Part shown: positions 8,499 through 16,308 of the stretch, in pieces
Position numbering within the stretch: position 1 is the stretch's first letter
Layout of the letters: each line of letters opens with the position of its first letter
Source: JBDRGX01 sp043817485 [NCBI: bacterium]
GTDB lineage: Bacteria > JBDRGX01
Direction of reading: 5' to 3'
Length of the DNA stretch: 29,386 nt
Assembly (NCBI GenBank): GCA_043817485.1
Contig: JBDRGX010000037.1
Span: 1 to 29,386 of the forward strand
Made by a program: the position numbers and the translations under genes
The notes under the pieces: generated by a model
What the model was told of the DNA's origin: nothing
Databases searched by the model: none
The model's input: only the letters and a program-made list of their open reading frames with translations

Positions 8499-10251
8499 CT
8501 TTCAACCCTTTTTCAATTGTTCTATTATATTGAATTATATAATTTAATTCTACATTAGAAATATTAAATAATTTTGCGATTAAATAATCCATTTCAATAG
8601 AATTACAATAATTTTCAAAACCGTATTGAATAATTTGTTCCATTTCTTGTTTATCGCAAAATTTCATTGGCAATTTATATAAATCTGATAAACGAATTTG
8701 AGGAATTTTACCTTTTTCAATTCTAATTATATTTTTCTTTAATGCATAAAAAGTTAATAATTCAGAATTTAGGAGGCAACAAATATATTTTAAATAGAAT
8801 TTAGTATCATTCCTTAGTAATTTTTTAAATATTATATAAATACTATTATTAGTACATAAATATTCTTCTGTATATGCAGCAATAAGTTTTTTTGCTGATT
8901 GTCTAATGAATATCTTGGGTGATTTATATGCTATTTCGTTACCCAATCCTATTCTTTTTTTATTTTTAATTCCTTTCTTTTCTAATTCAATTTTGAACTC
9001 ATTTGATATCTTTAATTGTTTTGCATAATCATATTCTAAAATTCTATCGCATGGAGTTACTATCTTGAATCTATCAGGCAATCCTTTTGCACCCTCTAAA
9101 AAAGGATAAAAATTATTTATTGAAATAGGATTTATTTTGTCGGTCACAAAATCATTAGTTCTTCCTGTCAGAACTGCACATGTCCGTATTTCTTTATGAC
9201 CAAAATATGAATCAAATTTATTACTGTTCATTTCTATCTTGTTGATTAGATATTCATCTTTTTTACTAAAAGGTTTAATAAAATTAAAATTGCTTTTATT
9301 AATTCTAACTATATCTTGAGTCTCAAAATCTTTCCATAATATTTGATTTACATAATTCTGGCTTTTATTAACACTCAATATTGTTTGACCACTATAAACA
9401 TTATCAAATCCTTTAATATTATTAACGATTTGTTGTACGGAATATTGTTTTATATAATTTCTTATTTGTTTATAAGGCGGTTCAAAAAAACTAATGTCCA
9501 AAATATACTTCAATGATCCACTTTCCTTTAAAATATCAAAAGCATTTTCAATAAAAAACATGGAAGAATTTAACCGATTATCTATTTTTTTGTTACTTAT
9601 AAAATCATAATTATAGATATAATAATTTTTCTTTTCTTGGGATAAAGGCTTTGCGTGTTTCCCATAATAAGTTATAAATGGTGGATTCCCAATTATAAAA
9701 TCAAAAAAATTTATATATGGTTTTATATTGTGCTTCAAGGTAAAATCAAAACATAATATGTTTAATTTATTAAAGTTATATTTACATAACAGATTAAAAT
9801 CAAAATATTTTTTCAATAAGTTATAAATATTATATTTTGATATTAAACACGCATTAGGGTTGATATCAAAACCATAAAAATTATCTATAATTTTATTTAT
9901 TAGCAGGTCATTATTGATTTGTTGGAGATGTTCATTGATAAATTTTTCAATAAAATAAATCAAGATATCACCTTCGCCACAAGATGGGTCTAATAATTTG
10001 AAATCTTTTGTCTTCTAAAAAATATTATTAGATAATTCTTCTAATATTTTTTTATTTTTTGTATAAAACTCCCCATTTATTTTTCTATCTGATTTGTGAG
10101 ATGTATTAACTACATAAGTTTTAATAAAATTTCTATCAATTTTTGAAAAATCAATAGGTTTGATAAAGAATGAAGAAAATAAATTGTTTGCTGTATTATT
10201 TAATATGTCCTCATCAGAATACAATTTCAATTGTCGCATTATTATATTCAT
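8491..10251 (-). pseudogene. Adenine-specific DNA methyltransferase (Eco57I/TaqI type), interrupted by one in-frame TAG
   Basis: This is an N6-adenine methylase of a type II restriction-modification system, 586 codons from 10251 (or ATG 10239, which has better spacing from AAGGA). In order it shows GEFYT (motif X) near residue 62, DPSCGEGDIL (SAM-binding motif I) near 88, GFDINPNA, the catalytic IIGNPPF (motif IV) near 185, and a TaqI-like specificity domain in the C-terminal half (KSPKIFIRQSAKK, CCLLNSELLTFYALKK). Codon 79 is TAG (10017-10015), followed in the same frame by KTKDFKLLDPSCGEGD, so no frameshift is needed to explain the break. A TTG at 9963 has an AAGGTG-like site upstream, but starting there would omit motifs X and I. 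As read, it cannot give a complete methylase; readthrough or a sequence error would restore it. Confidence 0.85.
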
Positions 10252-10340
10252 CCTTTTTTAACTTTAATTATTGATAAGGATAATCTCATCTATCAGTATA
10301 AAAAAAATAACCACAAATTTTTATGTACAAAATAAAATAT

Positions 10341-10655
10341 CTATATTTTTTTTACATATTCTAATACTAAATTAACTACTTCAGAAAATTTTTTAAAAGA
10401 TTTTTCTTCTATTTTGTTTTGTTCTTTTTTAAATTGTTCTTGAATTTGAACAATTTCTTTTTCAATTTCTTTTTCTTTTTCTTTTATAAAATTATAAGAT
10501 AATATTTTTGCATCTTCTTTATATTTTTCAATAATTTTTTCAGATTCTTTTTCTGATAAATTTATTTTTATTTGATTTTCTTTTTGCTTTTCTTTTATTA
10601 TTTCATCTGTTTCTTGTTCTAATAAAATAATTTGTTGTAAAATATTATCTTTCAA
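10341..10655 (-). CDS. ntpF: V-type ATPase coiled-coil subunit (H/G-like, NtpF)
   Basis: This is a 104-residue, almost purely alpha-helical, highly charged protein (KESEKIIEKYKEDAKI, KEIEKEIVQIQEQFKKEQ), matching the size and look of the peripheral-stalk subunit that pairs with subunit E. Sequence alone is weak for coiled coils. The call rests on the ntpF-ntpI order known from bacterial V-ATPase operons and on subunit I lying downstream on the same strand. The start is TTG at 10655-10653, seven bases after an AAGGAG site; no better start exists. A restriction-modification pair now separates it from ntpI by about 2.8 kb. Confidence 0.7.
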   Translation of the reverse strand: MKDNILQQIILLEQETDEIIKEKQKENQIKINLSEKESEKIIEKYKEDAKILSYNFIKEKEKEIEKEIVQIQEQFKKEQNKIEEKSFKKFSEVVNLVLEYVKKI

Positions 10656-10746
10656 AAAAACTCCTTTTATTTTTCAATATAAAATAATTTTGTTGTGAAT
10701 TTTTTTATATTCTTTTTTCCTTTTGTCAATATTTTTTTATTTTTTC

Positions 10747-10777
10747 TTGACATCTTGCGAACTTTAAACATTATGTA
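10747..10777 (+). promoter_or_regulatory. Putative sigma-70 promoter for the pil operon
   Basis: In the divergent gap between ntpF and pilM there is a perfect TTGACA box at 10747-10752. The -10 is poor: CATTAT at 10769 (16-base spacer) or TATGTA at 10772 (19-base spacer). On the opposite strand another TTGACA reads from 10729 to 10724 and could serve ntpF, but its A/T-rich -10 candidate TATAAA is only 14 bases away. The position is right for two back-to-back promoters; the exact boxes are uncertain. Confidence 0.35.
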
Positions 10778-10826
10778 TTCTACACAATTATATATTTAGA
10801 CTTTTTAAAAAAGTAGGTGAAAAAAA

Positions 10827-11882
10827 ATGTTGGGAAAAATATTAAAAATAATTGGGTCTAAAAAAAATAAAGGTATAGGAATAGATATAGGAACAGATTC
10901 TGTAAAAATCATAGAAATAGAAAAAACCACAAGAGGAATTGAATTAGTTAATTTTGGATTATCTCGTTTACCTGAAGGAACTATAGTTGATGGAGTAATT
11001 ACAAATTCTATGGCTGTAGAAGAAGCAATTAAAAATATTATTCAAAAAAATAATTTCCATATCAAAAAAGGAACTGTTGTAACAAGCATATCTGGAAAAT
11101 TTGCTATTGTTAAAAAAATAAAAATGCCTCTTTTGCAAGAAAAAGAAATACGACAATCTATTATGTGGGAAGCAGAACAATATATTCCTTTTGACATAAA
11201 AGATGTTATCGTAGACTTTCAAATTTTAGCAACATCTGAAAATGAAAAAGGAACAGATGTTTTATTAGTAGCAATTAAAAAAGAACGTATTCATACACAT
11301 CTTGAAATATTAAATAAATTAAAACTTTCTCCATCTATTATTGATGTTGATTCTTTTGCTGTAGTTAATAGTTATTTAACTAATACTACTAATAAAGAAG
11401 GCGTAGTTGCTTTTATTAATCTTGGAGCCAATACTACAAATATTATTATTTTAAATAATGAAGAACTTCAATTTACAAGAGATATTGCAATGGGAAGCAA
11501 AGAAATTACTCAAGCAATTTCTCAAGAAATGAAAATAAGTTATGAAGAAGCAGAAAATTATAAAAAAACACAAACAGTAAATTTGCTTTCAGTAAATAAT
11601 ATTTTAGAAAATTTAATTATGGAAATTCAAAGATCAATTGATTATTATAAATCTAGTTTTTATAATATGAATGTTGGAAAAATTATATTAAGTGGAGGCG
11701 GAGCAAAATATAAAAATATAGACAGAATTTTAAATAGAAAATTAAATTTATTTGTAGAAATAATAAATCCTTTTAAAAAAATTCAATTTAATCCAATTAA
11801 ATTTCCTCCAGAATATCTTCAAGAAATATCTTCTTTATCAAGTACTTGTTTAGGATTAGCTTTAAGGAAGGTGATAGAATGA
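10827..11882 (+). CDS. pilM: Type IV pilus assembly protein PilM
   Basis: This is an actin-like ATPase of 351 residues on the cytoplasmic side of the pilus machine, which binds the short N-terminal tail of PilN. It begins with the phosphate-1 motif GIGIDIGTDSVKIIEIE near residue 17 and has the PilM-typical KKIKMPLLQEKEIRQSI and WEAEQYIPFDIKDV near 100-125. A second actin-fold motif, FINLGANTTNIIILN, lies near 195 and the adenosine motif KIILSGGGAKYKNID near 290. The start ATG follows GTAGGTG. Its TGA overlaps the pilN ATG. It is the first gene of pilMNOPQ. Confidence 0.95.
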   Translation: MLGKILKIIGSKKNKGIGIDIGTDSVKIIEIEKTTRGIELVNFGLSRLPEGTIVDGVITNSMAVEEAIKNIIQKNNFHIKKGTVVTSISGKFAIVKKIKMPLLQEKEIRQSIMWEAEQYIPFDIKDVIVDFQILATSENEKGTDVLLVAIKKERIHTHLEILNKLKLSPSIIDVDSFAVVNSYLTNTTNKEGVVAFINLGANTTNIIILNNEELQFTRDIAMGSKEITQAISQEMKISYEEAENYKKTQTVNLLSVNNILENLIMEIQRSIDYYKSSFYNMNVGKIILSGGGAKYKNIDRILNRKLNLFVEIINPFKKIQFNPIKFPPEYLQEISSLSSTCLGLALRKVIE

Positions 11883-12451
11883 TAAAAATAAATCTATTAA
11901 CACCAGAAGAAATTTCAAAACAAAAAAACTTTGCAAAAATTATAATGATATCTACTAGTTTAATTATTTTAGGAATTTTTTTTCTTTTTATATCTTTTGC
12001 AATAAGTATTAAAGTAGCAAATCTTAATAAATTAGTCATAGAACAAAAACAAGAATTAGAAAGATATCAACCTATAATTCGAAAATGTGAAGAAATGAAA
12101 AAAATAAGAGATGAAGCACTTAATAAAGTAGAAATAAGAAATAATTTAAGAAAAAAACAAGAAATTTGGCCTAAAATGTTAGAATATATAAATAACAATG
12201 TTCCAGAAACTGTATGGTTAACATTATGCGATATTGGATATAATAAAACTAAAAATCGTGATGAAGGAAGAATAGATGGCTATGCTTTTTCTAATATGGC
12301 AATTTGTTCATTTGTTAAAAATTTAACCCAAATTCCATATTTTAATAATATAAAATTAATTTCTACTCAATCAGGACAAGTAGAGGAAAAAAAAATAATA
12401 TCTTTTAAAATCATATTTTTTTGTAATTTATCTACACCATCTACCCCTTGA
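11879..12451 (+). CDS. pilN: Type IV pilus assembly protein PilN
   Basis: This is a bitopic inner-membrane protein of 190 residues. Its cytoplasmic tail IKINLLTPEE is the conserved PilM-binding motif, followed by one membrane helix (about residues 20-42), a coiled coil, and a ferredoxin-like periplasmic domain. The ATG at 11879 forms an ATGA overlap with pilM and has an ideal GGAAGGTGAT site. A longer start at 11846 would place 11 unrelated residues before the conserved motif and is rejected. The last residues (FFCNLSTPSTP) look unlike a usual PilN ending, and a 45-base gap follows before pilO. Confidence 0.92.
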   Translation: MIKINLLTPEEISKQKNFAKIIMISTSLIILGIFFLFISFAISIKVANLNKLVIEQKQELERYQPIIRKCEEMKKIRDEALNKVEIRNNLRKKQEIWPKMLEYINNNVPETVWLTLCDIGYNKTKNRDEGRIDGYAFSNMAICSFVKNLTQIPYFNNIKLISTQSGQVEEKKIISFKIIFFCNLSTPSTP

Positions 12452-12508
12452 TTTGTAAAGTTTTGTAAGTTTGTTAAATAAAGTTTTTAATAATAAATGG
12501 AGGTTGTT

Positions 12509-13090
12509 GTGAATTGGTTTAAAAATCTTTCTAAACAACAAAAAATAGGGATTATTTTCATAGGAATTATTTTAGTGTTATTATATTTGAATTTTTTCAT
12601 CAAACCTAAAATAAAAGAAATTAAAAAATTAAAAAATGAATATATAGAAATAAAGCAACAAATAAAAGAAGCAAAAATTAAAGAATTAGAAGCAAAACAA
12701 ATGGAATTAGAATATGTAGAATTAACAAAAATATTAGAAGAAATTTTTTATGAAATTCCCAAAAATACTGATCAACCAGAAGTTTATAGTTTATTAGAAA
12801 ATATTACTGGAAGTAGAGTAAAATGTAAAATGGAATTTAATAATTTTAATCCAATATATAAAGATGAAGGATTAGAAATAATAGATAAAGGTTCTTATAA
12901 TGAATTTGCTATTCAAGTAGATTTTAAGGGAGAGTATCATACAGTAGGAATGTTTTTAGATGAATTATCTAATTTATCTCGAATAATTATTCCTCAAAAA
13001 ATTTATCTTGAAAAATATTCTGGAGACCAATCTGAAGAAAAAGAAACTTTAATTGTAAAAATGATTTTAGGAACATATTTATTTAAATAA
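12509..13090 (+). CDS. pilO: Type IV pilus assembly protein PilO
   Basis: This inner-membrane protein forms the alignment complex with PilN and links to PilP. It has a short cytoplasmic tail, one membrane helix (IGIIFIGIILVLLYLNFFI, residues about 12-32), a long charged coiled coil, and a periplasmic domain ending VKMILGTYLF. The start is judged to be GTG at 12509 because the GGAGG site lies at 12499-12503, five bases upstream. The ATG at 12497 overlaps that ribosome site and would only add four residues. The protein is 193 residues, usual for PilO. Confidence 0.9.
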   Translation: MNWFKNLSKQQKIGIIFIGIILVLLYLNFFIKPKIKEIKKLKNEYIEIKQQIKEAKIKELEAKQMELEYVELTKILEEIFYEIPKNTDQPEVYSLLENITGSRVKCKMEFNNFNPIYKDEGLEIIDKGSYNEFAIQVDFKGEYHTVGMFLDELSNLSRIIIPQKIYLEKYSGDQSEEKETLIVKMILGTYLFK

Positions 13091-13119
13091 TTAAATGATT
13101 TGTAAAACGGAGCAAAAAA

Positions 13120-13563
13120 ATGAAATATTTATTTATTTTTATTATTTTATCATGTGTTATTCTTGGAAGTTGTGAAAAAAAAGTACAAGAAGCAGAATTA
13201 CAAATTTCATTACCTCCTAAAATAGAAATAAAACTTGAACAAAAAGAAAAATCTTTTTATAATCCTATAAGTACTAAAAAAGATCCTTTTACTCCTCCAA
13301 TTAAAGAAGTAGGAACATTAAACTTAAATTTAGAACAACTTAAATTAGTAGGAATTATGCAAAAATCTGGAAAAAAATGTGCTTTAGTTGAATTAAAAAA
13401 TGATCCAATTGGTTATTTTTTAAAAGAAGGAGATTTAATTAAAGATGCAAAATTAGTATTTATTCAAAAAAATAAAGTTGTGTTTGAACAAATACTTGAA
13501 GACGGTAAAACAATTATGAAAATTGAATTAAAACTTAAAAAAGATAACAGGGAGGCTAAATAA
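13120..13563 (+). CDS. pilP: Type IV pilus lipoprotein PilP
   Basis: This 147-residue lipoprotein has an export signal (KYLFIFIILSCVILGSC) with lipobox LGSC at Cys18. The linker carries the STKKDPFTPP motif typical of PilP, followed by the small beta domain LEQLKLVGIMQKSGKKCALV and GYFLKEGDLI that contacts the secretin. It bridges PilN/PilO to PilQ across the periplasm. A CGGAG site precedes the ATG, and pilQ starts one base after its stop. Confidence 0.93.
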   Translation: MKYLFIFIILSCVILGSCEKKVQEAELQISLPPKIEIKLEQKEKSFYNPISTKKDPFTPPIKEVGTLNLNLEQLKLVGIMQKSGKKCALVELKNDPIGYFLKEGDLIKDAKLVFIQKNKVVFEQILEDGKTIMKIELKLKKDNREAK

Positions 13564-13564
13564 A

Positions 13565-15760
13565 ATGTTTAAAAATAAAAATATTATTATTTCATTTTTT
13601 GTCTTTTTTTTCTGGACTTTTTTAGTTATGGGAAAAGTTGGAAATATTACAAATATAGAAGTAGAAAAAATAAATGGAAAAACTATTGTTAAAATAATAT
13701 CTGATTCAGAAATTAAAAAATATAATAATTTTAAATTACAACAACCTTTAAGATTAGTAATAGATTTTTATGAAACAACATTGATAGAACCTATAAGAAA
13801 AGAAATAAATACAGCAAATGTTTCAAGTATTTATTCTTCTAATTATCAAAGTGAACCTGAAAAAGTAGCAAGAGTTGTTTTAAAATTAGAAAAAGATTTT
13901 TCTCAAAAAATAATTAAAAAAGAAAATAAATTATATATAGAACTTACTTTTTCTGAAGAAAAAGTAGAAAAAGAAACAACCCCAAAATCAAAATTCGACT
14001 CTACTATTAAAATAGAAACTGCATATCTTCCTGATTCCAAAACTAAAAATGAAACAATAAAACCTACTCAACCACAAATCACTACACAACCAATTCAACC
14101 AGTAGTAACCAAACCAGTAGCAACTACAAAAGAAGTACCTACTACACCAGTAACCAAACAAGTAGCAATTACAAAAGAAGTAATTATCCCAAAAACAGAT
14201 AATCAAAAAATAGATGTACCTAAACAAAAAAAACAAAAAGAAAATGTTGAAATTGCAAAAGAAAAACCACTGAAAACAATCGAAAAACAAGAACCAATTA
14301 AACAAAAAATACAAGAACAAAAAACTGAAAATATTGCTAAATTAGATACTGAAGAAAATGAAACAATACAAATCACTACTCAACCAATTCAACCAGTTGT
14401 AACTACAAAAGAAGTAATGGTTTCAAAAATAGATAATCAAGAAACTACTAATTTATATGAGATTGATAATTTTAATATTGAAAAAAATGACAATGAAATT
14501 AAAAAAATAATTCCTATTGCAAAAAAAGATTCTTCTAATATTTCTACATCCCAAAATACAAATAAAATTTCTTATAATAAAAATATTGGCAACAAAATAT
14601 CTTTTGATTTTATTGATGCTGAAATAACAAATGTTTTAGAATTTATTATTTCTCAGGGTGGTGCTTATCCTTATATTGATGAAAGCATAAAAGGTAAAAT
14701 TACTTTAAAAATGGACAATATATCTTGGATAGATTCTTTAGAATATGTTGTTAAATTAAAAAATCTTTCTTATATTTATGATCGTAAGGTAAATATTATT
14801 AGAATCGGTTTAAAAAATGTTTTTGTAGATGGAATAGATATGTCAGAAACAACAAATACATTGGAAAATGAAAAAAAGAAACAAGAAATGGAAGAATTGT
14901 TTTCTCCAATTGAAGAAAAAATATTTACTTTATCACATGCTAAAGCAGAAGAAGTTGGATCAGCAATAAGTAATCGAATTAGCAAAGAAGGTAAATTTCA
15001 AATTATTTCTAAAACAAATTCAATTCTTATAAAAGACATTGGCATAAAAATGAGAGAAATAGAAAAATTAATTGTAAAATTAGATAAAAAAGATTTTCAA
15101 GTAATGATAGAAGCAAAAATTATTGAAATACAAACTTCAAATATTAATAGTTTAGGAGTTGATTGGGCATCAACAATGCAAGAAATAAGTGCAAATGGTA
15201 GTAAAACAATAGAAGCTAGTAATATTCCTGGAGCTTTAGGGAACACTACATTAAAAATTGGAACTATTATAAATAATATGACTTTTAATGCTATTTTAAA
15301 ATATATGGAAGAACAAACTAAATTGAAAATTCTATCTAATCCTCGTATTTCCACAATGAATAATGTTCCAGCTTCAATGATGGTTGGTTCAATGATTCCT
15401 TATACTCGATTAGATCAATCTGGAAATACTGTATCTGATTTTGTAAAAGTTGGAATAAGTCTTTCAGTAAAACCAACTATTACAATTGCTGATTATATTA
15501 TAATGGAAATTAAACCAGAAATTTCTTCTACACAAGGTAAAAGTATTTTAACTACTAATGCCACTACTACTGTAAGAGTAAAAGATGGAGAAACATCTGT
15601 TATTGGTGGACTTACAAGAAATGCTAATCAAACAAAAGAATCTAAAATTTCTTTTTTAGAAAAATTTCCTATAATTGGTTTTTTATTTAGAAATAAAGAA
15701 TCAACAGATGATGCTCGAGAAATTTTGATTTTTGTAACACCACATATAGTTAGAGATTAA
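13565..15760 (+). CDS. pilQ: Type IV pilus secretin PilQ
   Basis: This 731-residue protein makes the outer-membrane ring through which the pilus or substrate passes. A signal peptide (about residues 1-23) leads to an AMIN domain (about 25-130) thought to bind peptidoglycan. A low-complexity Thr/Pro/Gln/Lys linker (about 150-335) contains a duplicated block around TTQPIQPVV..TTKEV. Then come an STN-like domain (ISFDFIDAEITNVLEFI, about 340), a secretin N domain (about 450-505) and the secretin barrel (about 512-731). The barrel shows MIEAKIIEIQT, NPRISTMNNVPASM, RVKDGETSVIGGL and the ending EILIFVTPHIVRD. A GGGAGG site lies upstream, inside the end of pilP. PilA, PilB, PilC and PilT are not in the window, so a type II secretion-like role cannot be excluded. 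Confidence 0.96.
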   Translation: MFKNKNIIISFFVFFFWTFLVMGKVGNITNIEVEKINGKTIVKIISDSEIKKYNNFKLQQPLRLVIDFYETTLIEPIRKEINTANVSSIYSSNYQSEPEKVARVVLKLEKDFSQKIIKKENKLYIELTFSEEKVEKETTPKSKFDSTIKIETAYLPDSKTKNETIKPTQPQITTQPIQPVVTKPVATTKEVPTTPVTKQVAITKEVIIPKTDNQKIDVPKQKKQKENVEIAKEKPLKTIEKQEPIKQKIQEQKTENIAKLDTEENETIQITTQPIQPVVTTKEVMVSKIDNQETTNLYEIDNFNIEKNDNEIKKIIPIAKKDSSNISTSQNTNKISYNKNIGNKISFDFIDAEITNVLEFIISQGGAYPYIDESIKGKITLKMDNISWIDSLEYVVKLKNLSYIYDRKVNIIRIGLKNVFVDGIDMSETTNTLENEKKKQEMEELFSPIEEKIFTLSHAKAEEVGSAISNRISKEGKFQIISKTNSILIKDIGIKMREIEKLIVKLDKKDFQVMIEAKIIEIQTSNINSLGVDWASTMQEISANGSKTIEASNIPGALGNTTLKIGTIINNMTFNAILKYMEEQTKLKILSNPRISTMNNVPASMMVGSMIPYTRLDQSGNTVSDFVKVGISLSVKPTITIADYIIMEIKPEISSTQGKSILTTNATTTVRVKDGETSVIGGLTRNANQTKESKISFLEKFPIIGFLFRNKESTDDAREILIFVTPHIVRD

Positions 15761-15769
15761 TAAATTAAA

Positions 15770-15806
15770 AATTCGAAACAAATATAAATATCAAAATATG
15801 AAACAA
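15770..15806 (+). repeat. Dispersed A-rich TTCGAAAC repeat, copy 1
   Basis: It starts just after pilQ. The first 21 bases from 15770 are identical to those at 28121-28141. It is one of several copies in the window of a family built from TTCGAAA-type words, and lies at the left end of a gene-free stretch of about 550 bases before the next start codon at 16309. Confidence 0.7.
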
Positions 15807-15819
15807 GAGAATTTTTTTA

Positions 15820-15950
15820 AATATCCCGTAGAAATAATATATCGGTAAAAAATAATAAACAATTATTTTTCCGTAAATGTCTCGTAGGGACAATATATTG
15901 GTAGAAATAAATATTATTTTTAGCATAAATGCCGTAGGTATGATATATAA
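15820..15950 (+). repeat. CGTAG-hairpin repeat cluster (three units)
   Basis: Three related units carry a CGTAG core and an AATATAT-like tail: CCCGTAGAAATAATATATCGG (15825), CTCGTAGGGACAATATATTGG (15881) and GCCGTAGGTATGATATAT (15931). In the second unit TGTC and GACA flank the core and can pair as a hairpin. An inverted relative lies at 23005-23080 and aligns with about 80 bases of this block. No coding potential is seen. Confidence 0.7.
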
Positions 15951-16042
15951 ATTTTCAATTTAAAACAAATTCGAATGACAAAAATACAAAACAATAAAAA
16001 AAATCCGAAATCCGAATACCGAAATACGAAATTTGAAATAAA
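15947..16042 (+). repeat. Dispersed repeat with degenerate 7-bp tandem units
   Basis: This copy combines TTTTCAATTTAAAACAAAT, a block shared with 28121-28200 (ACAAATTCGAATGACAAAAA onward), and a run of 7-base units from 16001: AAATCCG, AAATCCG, AATACCG, AAATACG, AAATTTG. The same heptamer pattern is inverted at 20880-20907. Confidence 0.75.
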
Positions 16043-16180
16043 TTCAGTTTAGTATGAAATTATATAAAATAAAAAATTAATCAATTGTTCCATATTTAAT
16101 AAATAGCAAATATATTTTTTTAAAAAATTTTGTAATTAATTTTATCATTTTATAATTATATTAAATTTAATACTAAAATT

Positions 16181-16285
16181 GCATTCAAAATGATAACAAG
16201 GCGGCAAGGAGGAGGTGACAAAAGCGTATAAATAATACGCTGGAGGAACCCGACGACAAAGCCAACACAGTTAGCGTTTGAATGC
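16181..16285 (+). ncRNA. Candidate structured cis-regulatory RNA of unknown class
   Basis: A 105-base segment closes with a perfect 9-bp stem: GCATTCAAA at 16181-16189 pairs with TTTGAATGC at 16277-16285. Inside, TAAC (16194-16197) can pair with GTTA (16270-16273), GGC (16200-16202) with GCC (16261-16263), and GGT (16214-16216) with ACC (16248-16250). A 7-bp hairpin AGCGTAT/ATACGCT sits at 16223-16241. The internal loops are purine-rich (AAGGAGGAGG, GGAGGAA) and the segment is clearly richer in G+C than its surroundings. It ends 10 bases before the AAAGGAG ribosome site of the next gene (start 16309), the usual place of a riboswitch or leader. I cannot match it to a named class. The substring GACGACAAAGCC recalls GEMM-I (GACGCAAAGCC), but the other GEMM-I elements are missing. 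Confidence 0.55.
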
Positions 16286-16308
16286 GATTTGGAATAAAAG
16301 GAGATTCT

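Noticed and set aside
8491-10251. TAG as a reassigned sense codon
   Set aside because: TAG closes the endonuclease gene (7809) and the ntpF gene (10341) at natural ends, and no suppressor tRNA is seen, so one internal TAG is not enough evidence.
16181-16285. GEMM-I (c-di-GMP) riboswitch
   Set aside because: Only GACGACAAAGCC is similar; the GGGCAAACC segment and the second hairpin with GGTAGC are missing.
16181-16285. Integron attC site
   Set aside because: The element folds as a long imperfect hairpin, but the outer boxes do not fit RYYYAAC/GTTRRRY, and there is no integrase or cassette array.
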